A stretch of 64,000 bases of DNA from the NCBI GenBank assembly GCA_950295325.1, contig OX485807.1, positions 39,836,440-39,900,439 on the forward strand, in the 5' to 3' direction. A program made the translations under genes and the position numbers. Origin of the DNA: Polytrichum commune (lineage: Eukaryota > Streptophyta > Polytrichopsida > Polytrichales > Polytrichaceae). Of the stretch, positions 11,995-25,600 are shown one piece after another (positions within the stretch are counted from its first letter, which is position 1; the number at the start of each line of letters is the position of its first letter). Under the pieces are notes generated by a model. The model did no database searches, was not told the DNA's origin, and worked only from the letters and a program-made list of their open reading frames with translations.

Positions 11995-12805
11995 TTGAAA
12001 AGCGAAGCAAATGAAACCCTGGGTTTATTCCCAAACCTTGAGTTTATGAGAATTAACACAAAGTCATTCAAGTTCCTCGATGCTTAAATTACCATACACA
12101 ATGAGTGGTGTCGGGATATTGAAAGTTGGCTTTCTAGTTTGTCCTACTAGTATGGGTGGGCCAAGCTAGCCTTGCAAAGGCTAATCCAAGATTTAGGACA
12201 ACGGGTCTAGTGTTCAAGATTGATGTCTTCAATGCCCTTCAAGCGCGATTTGGCCCTTCAAAATATACCTCTCTCAAAATAGCCCTTCAAAATGCAACCC
12301 CAACTTGAACATGAAGACATCACTTGAAGTCCTCAATATGCCCGCCACAAGAACCAACAAGCATAGGGCATTGTCACTACAAGAAGTAGAGTTAGATGGT
12401 TGATTCTTAATTCTTCACATTGTACTAGAGACATGTACCATATAATTCATGCACAAGTTTAATACGATTGTTGTATTTCATTTTTATATTCTTGGATTGA
12501 CGTCATGGATTTGAACCAGCCCTTCAACTGAAAGACTGAAATTTGAAAGCCCTTCAAATGAAACTCGTACGAGGGCTTCAATCTTGAACACTGAACGGGA
12601 CCCATGCACATACCCTAGTTTAGATCCTAAATTCTCTCGAAACTGGAAAGATGAAAAAAAGAGGTCCTAGAAGTTTCACTCAACTTTCAAAAATGCTCCG
12701 ATGCAAGATGAACCAATGAGCTCTTAGTAGAAAATTTTCTCAAAGAAGGATCAACCCCACGGTTTTGTTTCTCATTGAGGGACTTTATGGACAACTCTAA
12801 TACAC
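11995..12805 (+). mobile_element. MITE family X, copy 2, interrupted by another element
   Basis: Sequence homologous to 6381-6810, split in the middle by the 386-bp insertion at 12208-12593. Both halves line up with the uninterrupted copy, so the insertion is the later event. No coding potential. Confidence 0.7.
12208..12593. mobile_element. hAT-like MITE nested in family X
   Basis: Ends are TAGTGTTCAAGATTGA on the left and the inverse of CAGTGTTCAAGATTGA on the right. Flanking 8-mers AACGGGTC (12200-12207) and AACGGGAC (12594-12601) differ at one base and are read as the target duplication. Comparison with the family X copies gives an approximate empty site, supporting the boundaries. Interior has repeated GCCCTTCAA motifs and no coding frame. 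Confidence 0.75.
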
Positions 12806-12829
12806 ACCAAACGGCGGAGAAGTGGGTAC

Positions 12830-13700
12830 CGGCTTATGCCACTCTAGTAATTGAAGAATCCGAGTTGTTGCATCATTTGTTGGAAGATTAAAAGCGAAGA
12901 AACTTAAGTTACAATAAATCATTGGCGCCAAAGAAAATCCCAAGCAAGTAAGCTTGGTATACGGACTACTCCTCCCGCTAACTTTGTTGTGCGTGAGCCC
13001 CCATCAATTTGCACCTTCAATGAAGCCCCTGCACTCTATCCGATCGAGATCACCTGGATACACGGCACTTAGAAAGATCCTTTGTCATTCACGTCATTTA
13101 TGGCCCATGGGGTTGTTAGTCCTCGGTCTGAGTGCGTGCTACCATTCGGACACGAACCACTGCAGGGGAGCTTGCGAGAGGAAGAAGCAGGCTACGACTA
13201 AGTTAAGATTCATCAATCCAGCTGAACTAGTTCGGAAGCAGCCCCTGCTCACCGGAGACTCAGAGTCACGGAAGAAACTGATCCCAGCTACCGAAGCGTC
13301 TGTCATTGCAGGAGGTTTGAGACAGGAGACCTCCCGAAGGAGCAGCAGCAGCAGAAACAACACAATACAGAAGCAGACAGACTAGATTAAGGCTAAGTCA
13401 AGACCCCAGCATTTCGAGAGGAGATGGCCGCTGCAACTAGAGGGCATCAAGAAGCTGGGCTCAAGAGAGAGGAGGAAAGAAGATCAGATCTAGATCTAGG
13501 AGATGAAGGAGAAAGAAGAGCACCAACACCAACATGCACCATCAACACTAGGGTTTCACTCTCATTCATAACATGGGTGCTCATATGCACCATCGCCTTG
13601 TGTGATTACACACACCACAATGCTCACCCATCAATGCTAACCCCACAATCTATCCACCAAGCTACCACCCTCCAATGTCACCACCCACAATCTACTCACT
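12830..13700 (+). other. GC-richer leader of the retrotransposon region (probable)
   Basis: Composition changes at about 12.83 kb. A 143-codon frame (12954-13385) and a 92-codon frame (13424-13702) are present but match nothing I recognise. They precede the ORF1-like frame on the same strand and may be the 5' region of that element. The exact left boundary was not found. Confidence 0.35.
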
Positions 13701-14185
13701 AAGTTGTTGCCGCTCACCCACAATGAGTTGTCCACTAAGGTTTCACTCAACAATGCCAACCCACCCAACAAACTACCACCTCCTAACAACAATAAACCAC
13801 CACCAAAGGCCACCTCCAAGATCGCAATGCGTTCCACGAACAACAAAATCGCCATTGCCACCCACACAACACAATGCCACAAGGGTAAGCAAAACCACTT
13901 GCACCCATCATCTAGCAAACAATTTCATCAAAAAAAGTCTAAAAATAAAAAACAAACTATCTATAAACTTACCTCCAAAAAACATTGGCACCTCTACATG
14001 CGCCTCCACATGATTAAGATTAAGCACCCTCCACACCAAATCCATACTAAAAACCACACAAACTACCAAAGCACGCCAACAAATCCTAAATTAATAAGCC
14101 ACACTTTGACACCTAATTATCCCAAAACAAGCAAACCACCATCCACTCAAAACTGCAACAAAACTCAACTAAAATCGGATCCACA

Positions 14186-16225
14186 ATGCCAAAACACCGA
14201 AACCTATATAGATCTACACACCACAAATCTTCCTACATCTTCACCCACCACACCATCCAAGATCGGAAAACACCTCACAAACACGCATCCGTTCCAAGGA
14301 TGGAAAAAAAAACCCACCAAAAAATACAAAACTCCAAGCTCAAACAAATCCAACAATGCCAAAATAGACAACCCCACCACCCACAAGGTTACTCTCAAAT
14401 ACCCCAATGCTTCACACATTCTCTCATCCAACTTACCATCACCCCAACCTCAATCAAGATGACTTCCAACAACGAAGTCAGAAGTAAGAGAGACATTAGT
14501 GAAGGGATAAGAAGCAGGGAAGAGCACATAATTGTAACAGCGGGCGGAGCCACAAGCAGAGGCTGGGCGGGACGTAGCACCGGCGACAGAATGGCAAGTA
14601 GGGGTGGCACCGATGACAGATTTGCAGGCAGGGGCGGGGCAGAGCGAAAGAGAGCCAACGAACATGGCAGCAAAGGTACGGCCGGCACCGGCAGCGGAAC
14701 CGCATGCAGGGGCGGGGCATGGCAAAGGAGAGAGACCCAACATAAGAGCCCAAGTAATGAAGGACAAGGCGGAACCGGAGAAGTGGACGGAAATAGGGGC
14801 GGGACCGAGAACAAAGGCAAGACCATGAGCAAGCTAAGGGGACGACGCACATTAATAGGAGACGCTCAAGCAAGACAACCTACACCTATCAAAATGAAGG
14901 CCACGTATAATGAACTTGACATCGACATGCAACTTGAGGACATCTCCTCCGAGTATGGAGGGAGTACCCTCCAACTCTCCACCGCCGCATCTCGACTAGA
15001 CACCGTCAATCTAGTGGAAACGACATCCACAACAACATCACACAAAAGCCCGAGAAAGGAAGCCACCATCGACACCCATAGCACTAAGAGAAGAAGAAGT
15101 GAGGCGGAGAGACATACAGCTAACTCCACCTCAACTAAATTCCAAAATATGAGGCCCAAAAAAGCAATCCCGAGCATAGACATAGTCTCATAAATGTGGC
15201 TAGGCTTTCCAATTCATGAAGTCGTCGCGCTTCACAAGGCCAAAGACATCATACGTGAACTTCACACCAATGAAGACTTCGCAAAAATCGGGACCCCCTT
15301 AAGAGAAATCATAGATTTTAAGACACTCCAAAGAGTATTCCCGCGTGCTCCGCAACTATTATACCCAAGTGAGAGACCAGATGTGGTCCCCGACAACCAT
15401 CTTCACTTTACACAAATCCCAAGGTAAGAAAATATTAATTCCACAATCAGAATCTCCGAAAGATTCCACATCACCATCTGATTTGACTACGGCTTTAAGA
15501 GCATTAGTAGACAAGAGGTGAAAATGACATATATAGAAAGACTCCGGCAATTGGACATACCCCTCGGAACAACTTATTTAAACCCACTTGGCATTGGTCT
15601 CAACGCCATAACCAAAAATTGGGCGGAATTTATTAAATTCCACCTCCAATATCCACAATGTGACGAAATTGCACTTCTTCAAGGTAGTTGAGCATTCGCC
15701 ATAGAGTTGGAAGATGATGCATTAGTCATCAGAAAGGTTCAGAAGTAATACGAGCTCGTCACCAAGGCCCGCAACTTCCGATTACACCTCAAAGAAAAAT
15801 CACTACGTTACGAATACGCATTTTACATCTTCGAGGCCCTTGTACGTAAAAGTTATTACTCCGGAAAATAACACGAATTCATGGACCTCATCAAACCGGA
15901 GATAGACAAGAACTTCGCATTCCTCACCTTTACCATGGAAAAAGCGAGAGAAAACGTGCTCAAAGATGAAATTGTTTTCAACCATGAAAAACTCCAAGTA
16001 AGCATCACAAAGGATCAAGAAGCCGAAAATCCATCGGAGCTACGGATTAGCACTACCATCGTAGCAAACAATCTTCTACAACGCGAAATCCAAACCTCCA
16101 TTACCCGAGCCATAAAGCAAGTCTTTGGTGCGGATAACATAGTTGGAGTAAACTTTGGCACCAACAATCGTCCCACACCGACAAGTAAGTGGGATGGTAT
16201 CACATCCAATATCTCAATCCCGTAG
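14186..16225 (+). pseudogene. Decayed ORF1-like frame of a non-LTR retrotransposon
   Basis: One reading frame can be followed from 14186 to 16225 on the plus strand. It is broken by stops at about 15191, 15425, 15479, 15689, 15746 and 15869, and a likely frameshift lies near 16218. The N-terminal part is Gly/Arg/Lys-rich with RGG-like segments (14460-14850), suggesting nucleic-acid binding. The C-terminal part is a mixed-charge globular-looking region. Position upstream of the reverse transcriptase and the same strand suggest the ORF1 or gag-like protein of that element (inference). The 13704-14462 low-complexity frame is in front of it and overlaps its start. I do not assign a specific fold. 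Confidence 0.6.
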
Positions 16226-16319
16226 TCTACACGGAATGGCTACACAAATCCACATACATATTCGAGAGACGCATACTGATACCCACACATGTGCCTTAAC
16301 CACTAAGTCATCACATCAC

Positions 16320-16860
16320 ACATAATATATATGGAGTGCTTCAAACCTTTCTAAACTAAGGCCACTATTTTCTCTTTACTACCTACTTGATGTATATATT
16401 TATTGTATATAATTTATTTACTTCTTTACTGTATATTTATTGTATATATTTATAGTAAATAATATATATATTTATATATTTATTTACTGTATATAATTTA
16501 TTACCTCCTTTTACTATTTAATGTTTAATTTTACTGTATGGTATTTTTACTGTGTAATATTTATTTTTTGATATTTACTATTTACTATTTATTATTTATT
16601 TTCCACTATTTGTTATTTTTTTCCCATTATTTATTATTTATTGTCTATTACTTATTTTTTACTCTCTATAATTTACAGTTTATAAATTATTATTTTTCTA
16701 TTTACAATCTTCTATTATTGTTTATTTTTATAATATATCATTTACTAATTACCGTCTATTATTATTATTATCTAATATCATTATTTGTTTATAATATTTT
16801 CTTTCTTTCGAATTCGTAATTATTTCCACACACATACACTTACAAGTCCATAAATTTATT
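16320..16860. repeat. Very AT-rich low-complexity block (TATTTA-type)
   Basis: About 500 bp dominated by imperfect TATTTATTT and TTTACTATT motifs lies between the ORF1-like frame and the reverse-transcriptase frame. The open frame at 16538-16819 is only low-complexity translation. Confidence 0.8.
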
Positions 16861-16929
16861 AAATTGAATTTATAAATTGCAAAAGATTAAAAGTATTCTA
16901 TAATATTCCAAAAAGATTCTATATTTACT

Positions 16930-17098
16930 AATTTTTTGTTGATTTGGTCATTGCACTATTCAAATCAACAAAAAAATAGATACCAAACTGTTGATTTTTA
17001 CAAAAGTTCAAAAATAAGTGAAATTGGTCATTGCAGTGCCCGAATCAACATAAATCTGTTGATTTTTCTGTTGATTTGGTCATGATTTTCTAGTAGTG
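16930..17098. mobile_element. Terminus of a CACTA-like element
   Basis: The segment ends GATTTTCTAGTAGTG (17098), the inverse of CACTACTAGAAAATC, a typical CACTA-superfamily terminus. Inside are inverted subterminal repeats of AATCAACA and TGTTGATTT, as CACTA elements carry. I did not find the matching left end, so this is a fragment or the left end has diverged. Confidence 0.55.
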
Positions 17099-17649
17099 TA
17101 CATTCATACATATTACTCTGATAACATCTTTATGTGCCCTTTTCTCCATTCAAAATGATAACATTCTATTCACCAAAAACTCACAGTTTAATTGTCCGTC
17201 AATCAATGTTTTCAACAAGGCTACCAGGCTATATCCTGGTTAGCCAACTGTCCTTCTACACAAATATTGTCTATAGCCTATACTCCTATCTCAGGATTTC
17301 ATAGCCACGACTTGTTTTTATCTTCTGCACCTAGCCTATAGCATGTGCTACTCTCCTAGCTCTCACAACTATAATCACATATACAATTGAAAATGATATG
17401 CCTCTCTCGTCAGAGAGAGACTCCTTATAGCCGGCCCCTTTCAGTAACTGCCGGCACGCTGAGAACTACTAGGAACCGCTTATAGCCTTCTATTCACACT
17501 GTATTTAGCTTTAAAATATATTTTTGCGTAATTTTACTAGTGGTTGGCCTTCTGCCTCTAGTAAGAACAAGCTATAGCCAAAAAATTCACACTACAATAA
17601 TGACCCCACGGATCACCCCACAGCATGCCAATGTGTAGTCCGAAAATAC

Positions 17650-19218
17650 CCATGGCACGATCAAGACGGATTCACTATAAAAAAAAGAGGTCCCCACAAT
17701 TCCAAAATATCGGAGAACTTATCTCGAGAAGTGTTCGATAATTGCCTAAAAAAACTAGCTAGAGGCAAAACTCTAGGCCTTGACAACATCCCAAATGAGA
17801 TCCTTAAAGCCCTCTATCCAACCTTCCACGACATGCTATTTCTCTTTTTCCGGCAGTGCTATCACCAAAAAAACATACCCCAATAGTGAAAACATAGCAC
17901 AACCATACTCCTCCACAAGAAAGGCAACCCATTACTACTTACCAACTATAGACCGATCCCTCTCGCCAACACCATTTATAAACTCTACACCAGCACGCTC
18001 ACTGCGCTTCTCACAAGCTATGGCGAAAAATACAAAATAATACACTATAGCCAAGAAGGCTTTAGACCACAAAGAAACACAACCCGGCAAATCCAAACGA
18101 TAATAACAACACTAGAAGATGCTCGCTTAACCAATAATGACATCTACATTACCTACATAGACTTTAAAAACGCCTTTGGATCCATAGACCATGCAAGACT
18201 ACTTGCACTGATGAAAGACTTAGGGTACCCCCGAGACGCCGTCGAACTAATAGGAAACATATATACAAACTCAACCACCTCCTTCCAGGGCAACCACTTT
18301 GGAACAACTCCACCAGTTCACATCAACAGAGGCACCATCCAAGGAGACACTCTAAGCCCCTACTTTTTTATCATTTTCTTAGACCCACTCCTTAGATGGC
18401 TAGAAAAAAACAAGATTGGATACCCCCTCAAAACATCAACATCCATATGTAACACTATAGCATATGCCAACGATCGGGCCATCCTCACTGACAACGTAGC
18501 ACACATCCAACCACAAATCCACAAACTCCAAAAATTCTCATAATGGGTATTCCTAGACCTCAACCTCTCCAAATGCGCAATCACATGATGCCCAAACAAA
18601 TCAAAGTTAAAACCCACCCTCTTCAAAGCATACATACATGCACAACATATCCACTTCAAGAACCAACCCTTCTCTATCCTCACACAAAATGAACCATACA
18701 GATACCTCGGCATCCACCTTGTGCCCTCCCTAAAATGGAACATCCAAAGAAACAATACCCTCGAAAAAGCTAAAAAACAAAGCAAACTACTAATGACATC
18801 CCCAACTACGATTAAGCAAAAAATACACATCCTCAACACATTAATAAAGCCGGGAATAGCATGTGCCTACTACGCAGTCCCATTCTCCAAACTAGACATC
18901 AAAAAATTAGACAAGATCCTCAGTTTGCTAACCAAAGAAATTTGTAACCTACCCCAAAGCACATTGAACATACTCACCCACCTCCCCAACGAGGATTTTG
19001 CTATTAACACCACTTCCCTCCTCCCCGAATACATCAATTGTATTGGTAAACAACTACTAAACGCCCTCAATGACCAAGGTCAACTAGGCCAAATCTACCA
19101 AGGCCTAACCAAATATATCACGGCAAAATACGGAGGGTTATACCACCTCCCCCACCTAAAATACCAAGCATGTGGTAGGTCACCCACAACACGCACATTA
19201 TACCTACTCGAAAGCTAA
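17650..19218 (+). pseudogene. Degraded non-LTR (LINE-type) reverse transcriptase
   Basis: A single plus-strand frame shows the ordered LINE reverse-transcriptase motifs. These are an NYRPIPLANTIYK block (~17950), QEGFRPQRN (~18055), the palm motif A IYITYIDFKNAFGS (~18145), motif B GTIQGDTLSPY (~18330) and motif C at ~18460. Motif C reads YAND where YADD is expected, so a catalytic aspartate is lost. In-frame stops occur at 17884-17889 (two in a row), 18541 and 18586. A thumb and C-terminal region continues to 19218. No endonuclease domain is recognisable upstream; it seems deleted or replaced by the AT-rich block and CACTA fragment. The element is dead. Confidence 0.88.
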
Positions 19219-20040
19219 GGGAATCCAAAATACACATACACACCACGATAAAGCATTTTCCCATAAAACAATCAGCAATAGAACTTGCACGGACACGAAC
19301 CACGGGATACGCCCACCTCTCCCCATAACATAAGCAAGCCTCAAAAAAATATCTCAACAAACTACACACGTACAACATCACCACCCTCCACCAAATCCAA
19401 AACCATGACACCCTCCAAATACTATCCCCTAAAGAATTCAAACCAAAATTCCAAACTACCCCAAAACTCATCAAAGAAGCCTTAGCACAAGCCCGATTGC
19501 TATTCCCAGGTATCCCACCCACAAATCATAACCCCCCGCAACAAGAACCTATATACACCCCACCCACAAACACCAACAATCAAGTAGACTCCATAAATGG
19601 AAGACCAATCCAAGCCATAATAAGCGCCAAAATAACAACACACAAAGACAAATGGGGAGCCAAAGCCATAAAGCAACACTTCCTATGTCAATGGAACAAC
19701 CACCCACTCCCAAGACAAAATGGGTGGAAGCAATACTCCTTCACCACGACAATATCACCCTAGACCATAATGTATTTATACTCCACAAATTCCTACAAAA
19801 CCAACTCAAAACCAACACCCTCGCCGCATATAACTCATGCATAAATTTCTCACAATCCCATGACCGAAGATTCACCCGTCCACCCATCATAGCCACAAAC
19901 TTCACATTAAGCATTAAGGAATGTAACCCACACAAAGATATCATCACCGACAAACCCACTATGCAAATACATGGAACAGAATCCAACATATACGACCAAA
20001 CGGGCATTGATTCCCAATGAAAATAAATTCCCAGGGCATG
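19219..20040 (+). pseudogene. C-terminal and 3' remnant of the LINE
   Basis: Composition stays A/C-rich as in the upstream reverse-transcriptase frame. Several short plus-strand frames (19285-19485, 19497-19763, 19652-20020) are broken pieces of the same polyprotein end. No poly(A) tail or target duplication could be fixed, so the 3' boundary is approximate. Confidence 0.45.
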
Positions 20041-21001
20041 AAACCCGTCTCTTTTAGGACCATCATAAGAACATCGTTAAAAAATAGTCAGAGTAATAAG
20101 TGGTCAAATTTCTCAAATCCTAAGCTAAACTGGACTCCAAAGTAATTGCAAACAATAAACATCCCCCCCCCCCAAACGGCCACCTTTCTTTCCCTCCCTT
20201 CCTTCCGAAAAACACGAGAACAAAAATACCTAACCCTAATTATACTATGTGCGTGAGCATGATCAAATGTATAGACTTTTATGGAAACCCTTTATGCATT
20301 TGAAATGTCCACAAAGTTGAACCCTAATTATCAAGGTGACGTGGATGCTCGTGTGTAGATCCTAGAAAAAAACCTAAAAATTAGGTGTGTGTGTGTGTGT
20401 GTATGTGTGCGCATGCTTATGTGTAATGTGAAATTATTGTTCAATTCATTGTATACATGAACTTTATCGTTTATGTACGTGTTCAATAACCTACCAGACT
20501 TAATGTGTGCCATACATGTTTTTGAATGTGTTTTTTCCAAACAAATATGTTGATGGGACAAGGATGTTATTTGGAATTGAGATTCAACAATTAAATAATT
20601 GATTGTTTCACAAGTTTGTTGAATATATTATTGCAATTAAACCCTCATTAGAGAGAGAGGGAGAGAGAGATGTTTCCCCCCAAGTTTTGCACCACTGTTA
20701 TTATGCGCACATGCATTTCAATCACGCTAATCCCATAAGGACCAGTGTTTCTTCTCTTTTGTTTCCCCCCTTTATCCTAGACTCAAACTCGTATGTAAAT
20801 TGGGGGTGGCTGTAGTTTTTCAAAGCCTTTGAGCATTATGTGTCCTATATCCATCTCCAATGCATAAATTCAATGTACAACGTCTCAAAGTTTACAATTA
20901 TTGTGTGCTTTGGTAGTTGGAAATGTTACAAAGTTGAAGGTGTTTGGTTAAGTTTGATGAAGGCATAGGTGTGACTCAAATAACAAAGAAACAACGAAGT
21001 C
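20041..21001. other. Spacer upstream of the first recognised SDG8-like exon
   Basis: Contains a GT microsatellite near 20384-20410 and a GA-rich stretch near 20650. The promoter or earlier exons of the SDG8-like gene may lie here or further left, but none could be recognised. Confidence 0.4.
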
Positions 21002-22574
21002 ATGCACAAGGGAAAATTGATAATGGATTGTGAGCCTATTATTGGGTTTCAAAATGATGACATTGTTGAGCAAAGTGTTGAGATACTTGAGGCAAACATT
21101 GGAGATTTAGGAGGAGAAGCAAAATTGAGTGATGTTATGGAAAGCATATTGCAAAACCCTCCAAAATATGTTTACACAAGGAAAAAGCGTGAATGTAATG
21201 CAAGAAATGGGGGCATGCAAGACAATCCTAGAAGAGATGCAACATTGTTAAATGGGATTGGAACCGAGGTTGAGCTTACACACAATGGCCACAAAGCAAC
21301 ACATTCAAAGAAGATATCCATGATTAAGAAGCGCTTCAAAAATTTAGCATCCAATGGTAAGTTAAATAAATTTGTAACTCACAACCATTGTGTTTTGAAG
21401 GTTGGGAGACCAATATGTGTATTTGAAGGGATCAAATATGTTATAATGATGTGTGTGTGTATGTATTGGGGAGGGGGAGGGTTTGTTAATATGTAGCATT
21501 GCTTGCACTTAAGGTATGGAATAGCAATAAGATAACATTTTACATAGTCATGCTTTTATATTAAATTGAGAAAATGTTGAATTTGCATGTGTAAAATCTA
21601 GGTGTTTGTTCCAGAAAAGTGAACAAGAACTCAAAGAAACATGCAAGAAGCACATTTGGAAAGCAAAGAGGGAAAATGCAGGGGCAACAACTAAGAATCA
21701 ATAACTCAAGTAACATGGAACCTCGACCTACAAACACCGCAAAACAAAATTGTGGGAAAAAGAATGGCCTCAAACAATTGGCGAGAATGCAAAGATACGT
21801 GTCTCATAGCAATCAAAATCATAAAGAAGGCACGGAAAACCACGGCAAAGCCACTCCACAATCCTCTAAAATTGGAATAAACTCAAGTTAGTCACTTTGT
21901 TTCATTGCATGTGTATTTCTCTCATTCATAACTCTTAACCCCTAAATGCATGGGCTTATTTCCAAAAAGTCAAAGCAATGCATACGAGTAATTGTTTTTT
22001 ACTTGAAGAAACATAAATTCTAGAGTAATACCCTACATAATTAGCACATATATTTGAAGCTTTAACCAAAAAATTTAACATGCTTGAATCATATTTGAAT
22101 TAGTTATGATTTTTGCATCTAAAAATATATATAATTGAATAAAAATATATTATAAGTATAAAATCTCATCAAAAAAATCATTTGTGGTAGAGATAGTATG
22201 TATTCATGAGTGGGTAAGAAGTTGCAAAGGAAAAAGATACAAAAAACACATGATTGAAGCATCCCTAGAATTTGGTTTGCATTTTGGACATTCAATTTTC
22301 AGTTTTCTCAATCCCAACGGTCAGAATATACATTGTAACCTAACTTAAACATCTTGTGGAAGGAGTGTCTCCGATAAAAGTATGAAAATCAATGATTTTT
22401 CCCTTGTGAACAGAAATCAACCACTTTGTCATCGCCCGTGCATTTAAGGACTATATACAAATTAACATGCATTATGCTTGTAGACAATGCACTTGTGCTA
22501 TCATTTATCTTCAAAATCAAATCTTCACACTTTAGTCATTCAATTTAGGTATCAATGGGCTTTACATGAAAGAC

Positions 22575-22605
<31 letters not shown>

Positions 22606-25600
22606 AACTCCGGTCCCAATTTTACATGAAAGACACATATGATACGAAATATTATTTGTTGTCATTATACCTTGTATCATCAAAATCCACAAAGTAAAAC
22701 TATTTTGACCTCTTTTGTGTTCGATGTCGATATCATATAGAATCATTTGACATGAAAGCTACAAAAAGTATTGAGCTTGGAGAAGACATTTCAAGCGGGG
22801 TTTTTGAAGGTGAGCAAATTGCCGATTTGGAAGATGCGGTTGATGGTGCAAGTACCACACCAAGAGTTGGTTGGGTTCTTTGTGACGATTGTAAGAAGTG
22901 GCGTTGCATTCCGGTTGAGCTTGCAAACGAGATTGATGCTACAAATGCTCATTGGTATGTACATGAGCACAACAAAATTATATATATTTTACATTGTTTA
23001 TGATTTAGTGTAAGTTTACAAGGTTGCACCCAATATTGGTATCTCAATTGCACTTGACAAGTTCATTTGATAAAATTTCATTTCATACATGTATCAATAT
23101 TTGTATGTTTGAATAGGTCTTGTCACCAAAACCCAAACAAACGTTTTGCAAATTGCTCCATCCCACAAGAAAAATCTAACGCCGAAATCAACATGGAGTT
23201 AGATATTTCTGAAGATTCAATTTGTGATGAAGAAGATGACATAAATGGGTGTGGAGATTCACAACCCAATATGACTAAGGATATGAATCATCCAAGTAAG
23301 TAGTGAAAGGTTCAATGCAATAAAGTAAAATTGAACGTTTTTGAAGTCTAAAAATCGTCCATGGTAGCATTTGTAGTAATAATAGAGTTCTATGTGCATC
23401 ATCGTTTTATGGACATGAGATATTCTTAAATGTATGCACTTTGGTTTGTATGGGCAATCATGTTTATAGACTTAGTAGCCTCGGTGCTAATTCCCTTCAT
23501 TGTATCCATGGCCCCAATGCACATAATGAGTTTCTATACTTTGATCCTTTCAATTCCCAAAAATTTGAGACATTGCAAGTATGCAAAAACATATAATATC
23601 ATGTACTCCAAATGTATCCAAAAACCCCAATTTTACTTCAATTTGAACTATACGAGTCAACCCAAGCCCAAATTGACAAGGATGCGTCTATGATACATAC
23701 ATATAAGGATCATTTGTTACAAGGTCCAAATGAACACCATCAATTGTGCATGTGAATGCATTTTGTTCAAATTCAAAATTGCTCGAGTATTGTGTGGTGC
23801 TTTAGATTACCGCCAATCCATGTGGACTCTCATTCGCAAGAACATATTCCAACATCGAATGCGGAAACATCAAGATATAGACGAGGTATGATTAACCTCA
23901 AGACTTTTTAACAAATGCAACGATCTTCATACATTGAATTGCACATTTGGAATTGCAAACCACACAAACACACTTGATCCATAATATCATAAATGGGTGT
24001 GTGATGTAGTTGGGGGGAAATATGTTTAATAGGCTTGTTCCTTCAATTGATTGTATGTTGTATTTTTTTTTAAATATTAACAAATGCATAAACAAACTTA
24101 ACATTATTAAGCTAGTGTAGTGTCAGTCTGAATATGCACTAGATGCGGTATCCCATGGTTATATTCTCGAGGCTCACATGTACGAACGCACACTGCTCAG
24201 TAATGTTATGTAGCACTTGAGGTAACATGCATGGGTTGTTTGTAGGCGATGGTCTGCCATTGTAGGCCCTCGGAAGATGGACGTCTTGGTTGTGGGGAGG
24301 ATTGTTTGAACCGAATGTTGAATGTTGAATGTTTGGCTCAACAATGTCCATGTGGTTCCACATGCTCGAATCAACAAGTGAGTGGACCCCAAACCTAAGC
24401 CATATAAAGGTACCAAGGCCTTCAAGTGACACCTTCCTTTTGGTGACACATGTTTTTAATGCTTAAGCCATCAACAAGTGAGTGGAACTGGTGCGATTGA
24501 GTAAGTCATTGTTACAACTTGTTAACTATATGCAAAATTGAGTATAAAATAACACCAGTTTGACCATTCATAGCAGTGGTGTAAGAAGGATGCAAGAACA
24601 CTTTTAGAAGAGCATTAACTTTGGCCAATCAGAATGGCTAATCAAGGATCTATCCGCTTAACATGATGGTGTAAGAAGTGATCCACAAAAGAAGGACAAC
24701 ACCTTTATTTAGCAAAAGATACTGACATGTGATACAATTGATTTGTAGTTATTCTCACTTAGCAATCCAACATCAATAAACACCCCTAGTGAAGAGCAAA
24801 AGGCCCTTTCTTTAAGATGACTTTGCAACTTTTTGTAAGTTGCATATGATTTTTATTTCTTTTCATGCAAACTATATATAGATTTTCTAATATGTGGATT
24901 TAAAAAAATCCAAACTATCTAACCTTCCCAAAATAGCAAAAGTTTCTTAAAGTGTTGATTTAAGGCCTCATTTCCTTATATCATCTTATAGCATCATAAC
25001 AATAATCAACCCTCATTCACACTTGTATGGTCCATAGAATTTGTACATAGATCATATTTGAAATCCTCCTAATGCATCGCATGTAACATTGAATCTAGTA
25101 ACTCCAAAGCATTTTGAATGCCACACATATGTAAGTTGGTTTTGTCAACCCTTTGTCATGTATGTATGTTGGGTTTGTTCTTGCAATTGGATTTCAATTT
25201 GTGTCGTAATTTCAATTTTATTTTATTTAAAAAACAAACCCTTTGTCCCACTATACCCACTGATAGTATCCCTACAACGTACCTTTTTAATATGACATGT
25301 TTGGGAAACGAGAAAACCGTCATATTACCAAGGTATCACATATTCAATAACATGACAATTTGGACTTGTTTGTCATAATAACGAGGTGCATCCTGAAAAC
25401 ACACAGTAGACACTTTACTACATATACAAAAAAAATCAAATGTTTTTAAAAATATGCAAATCTATCACATAAAATCTATGTGGACTTGAAGAAGGAATCA
25501 ATAGTCCACTAATGTTATCACTTCAAATTAGTGATTTTTGATGGATCCACCAATAGAATCAAAGCAACCCAAAAATCCATGTTTTGAGAATATTTCCATA

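Noticed and set aside
13704-14462. 252-codon plus-strand frame
   Set aside because: Composition is low-complexity Lys/Asn/Thr/Pro/His, caused by A/C-rich sequence lacking stops; it has no domain and overlaps the better-supported ORF1-like frame.
14395-14873. Long minus-strand frames (151, 125 and 105 codons) opposite the ORF1-like region
   Set aside because: They are shadows of the GC-rich, Gly/Arg-coding plus strand and overlap each other in different frames.
24139-24449. Minus-strand frames of 97 and 91 codons
   Set aside because: Antisense to the AWS exon at 24246-24377, which has clear homology and matching splice sites.
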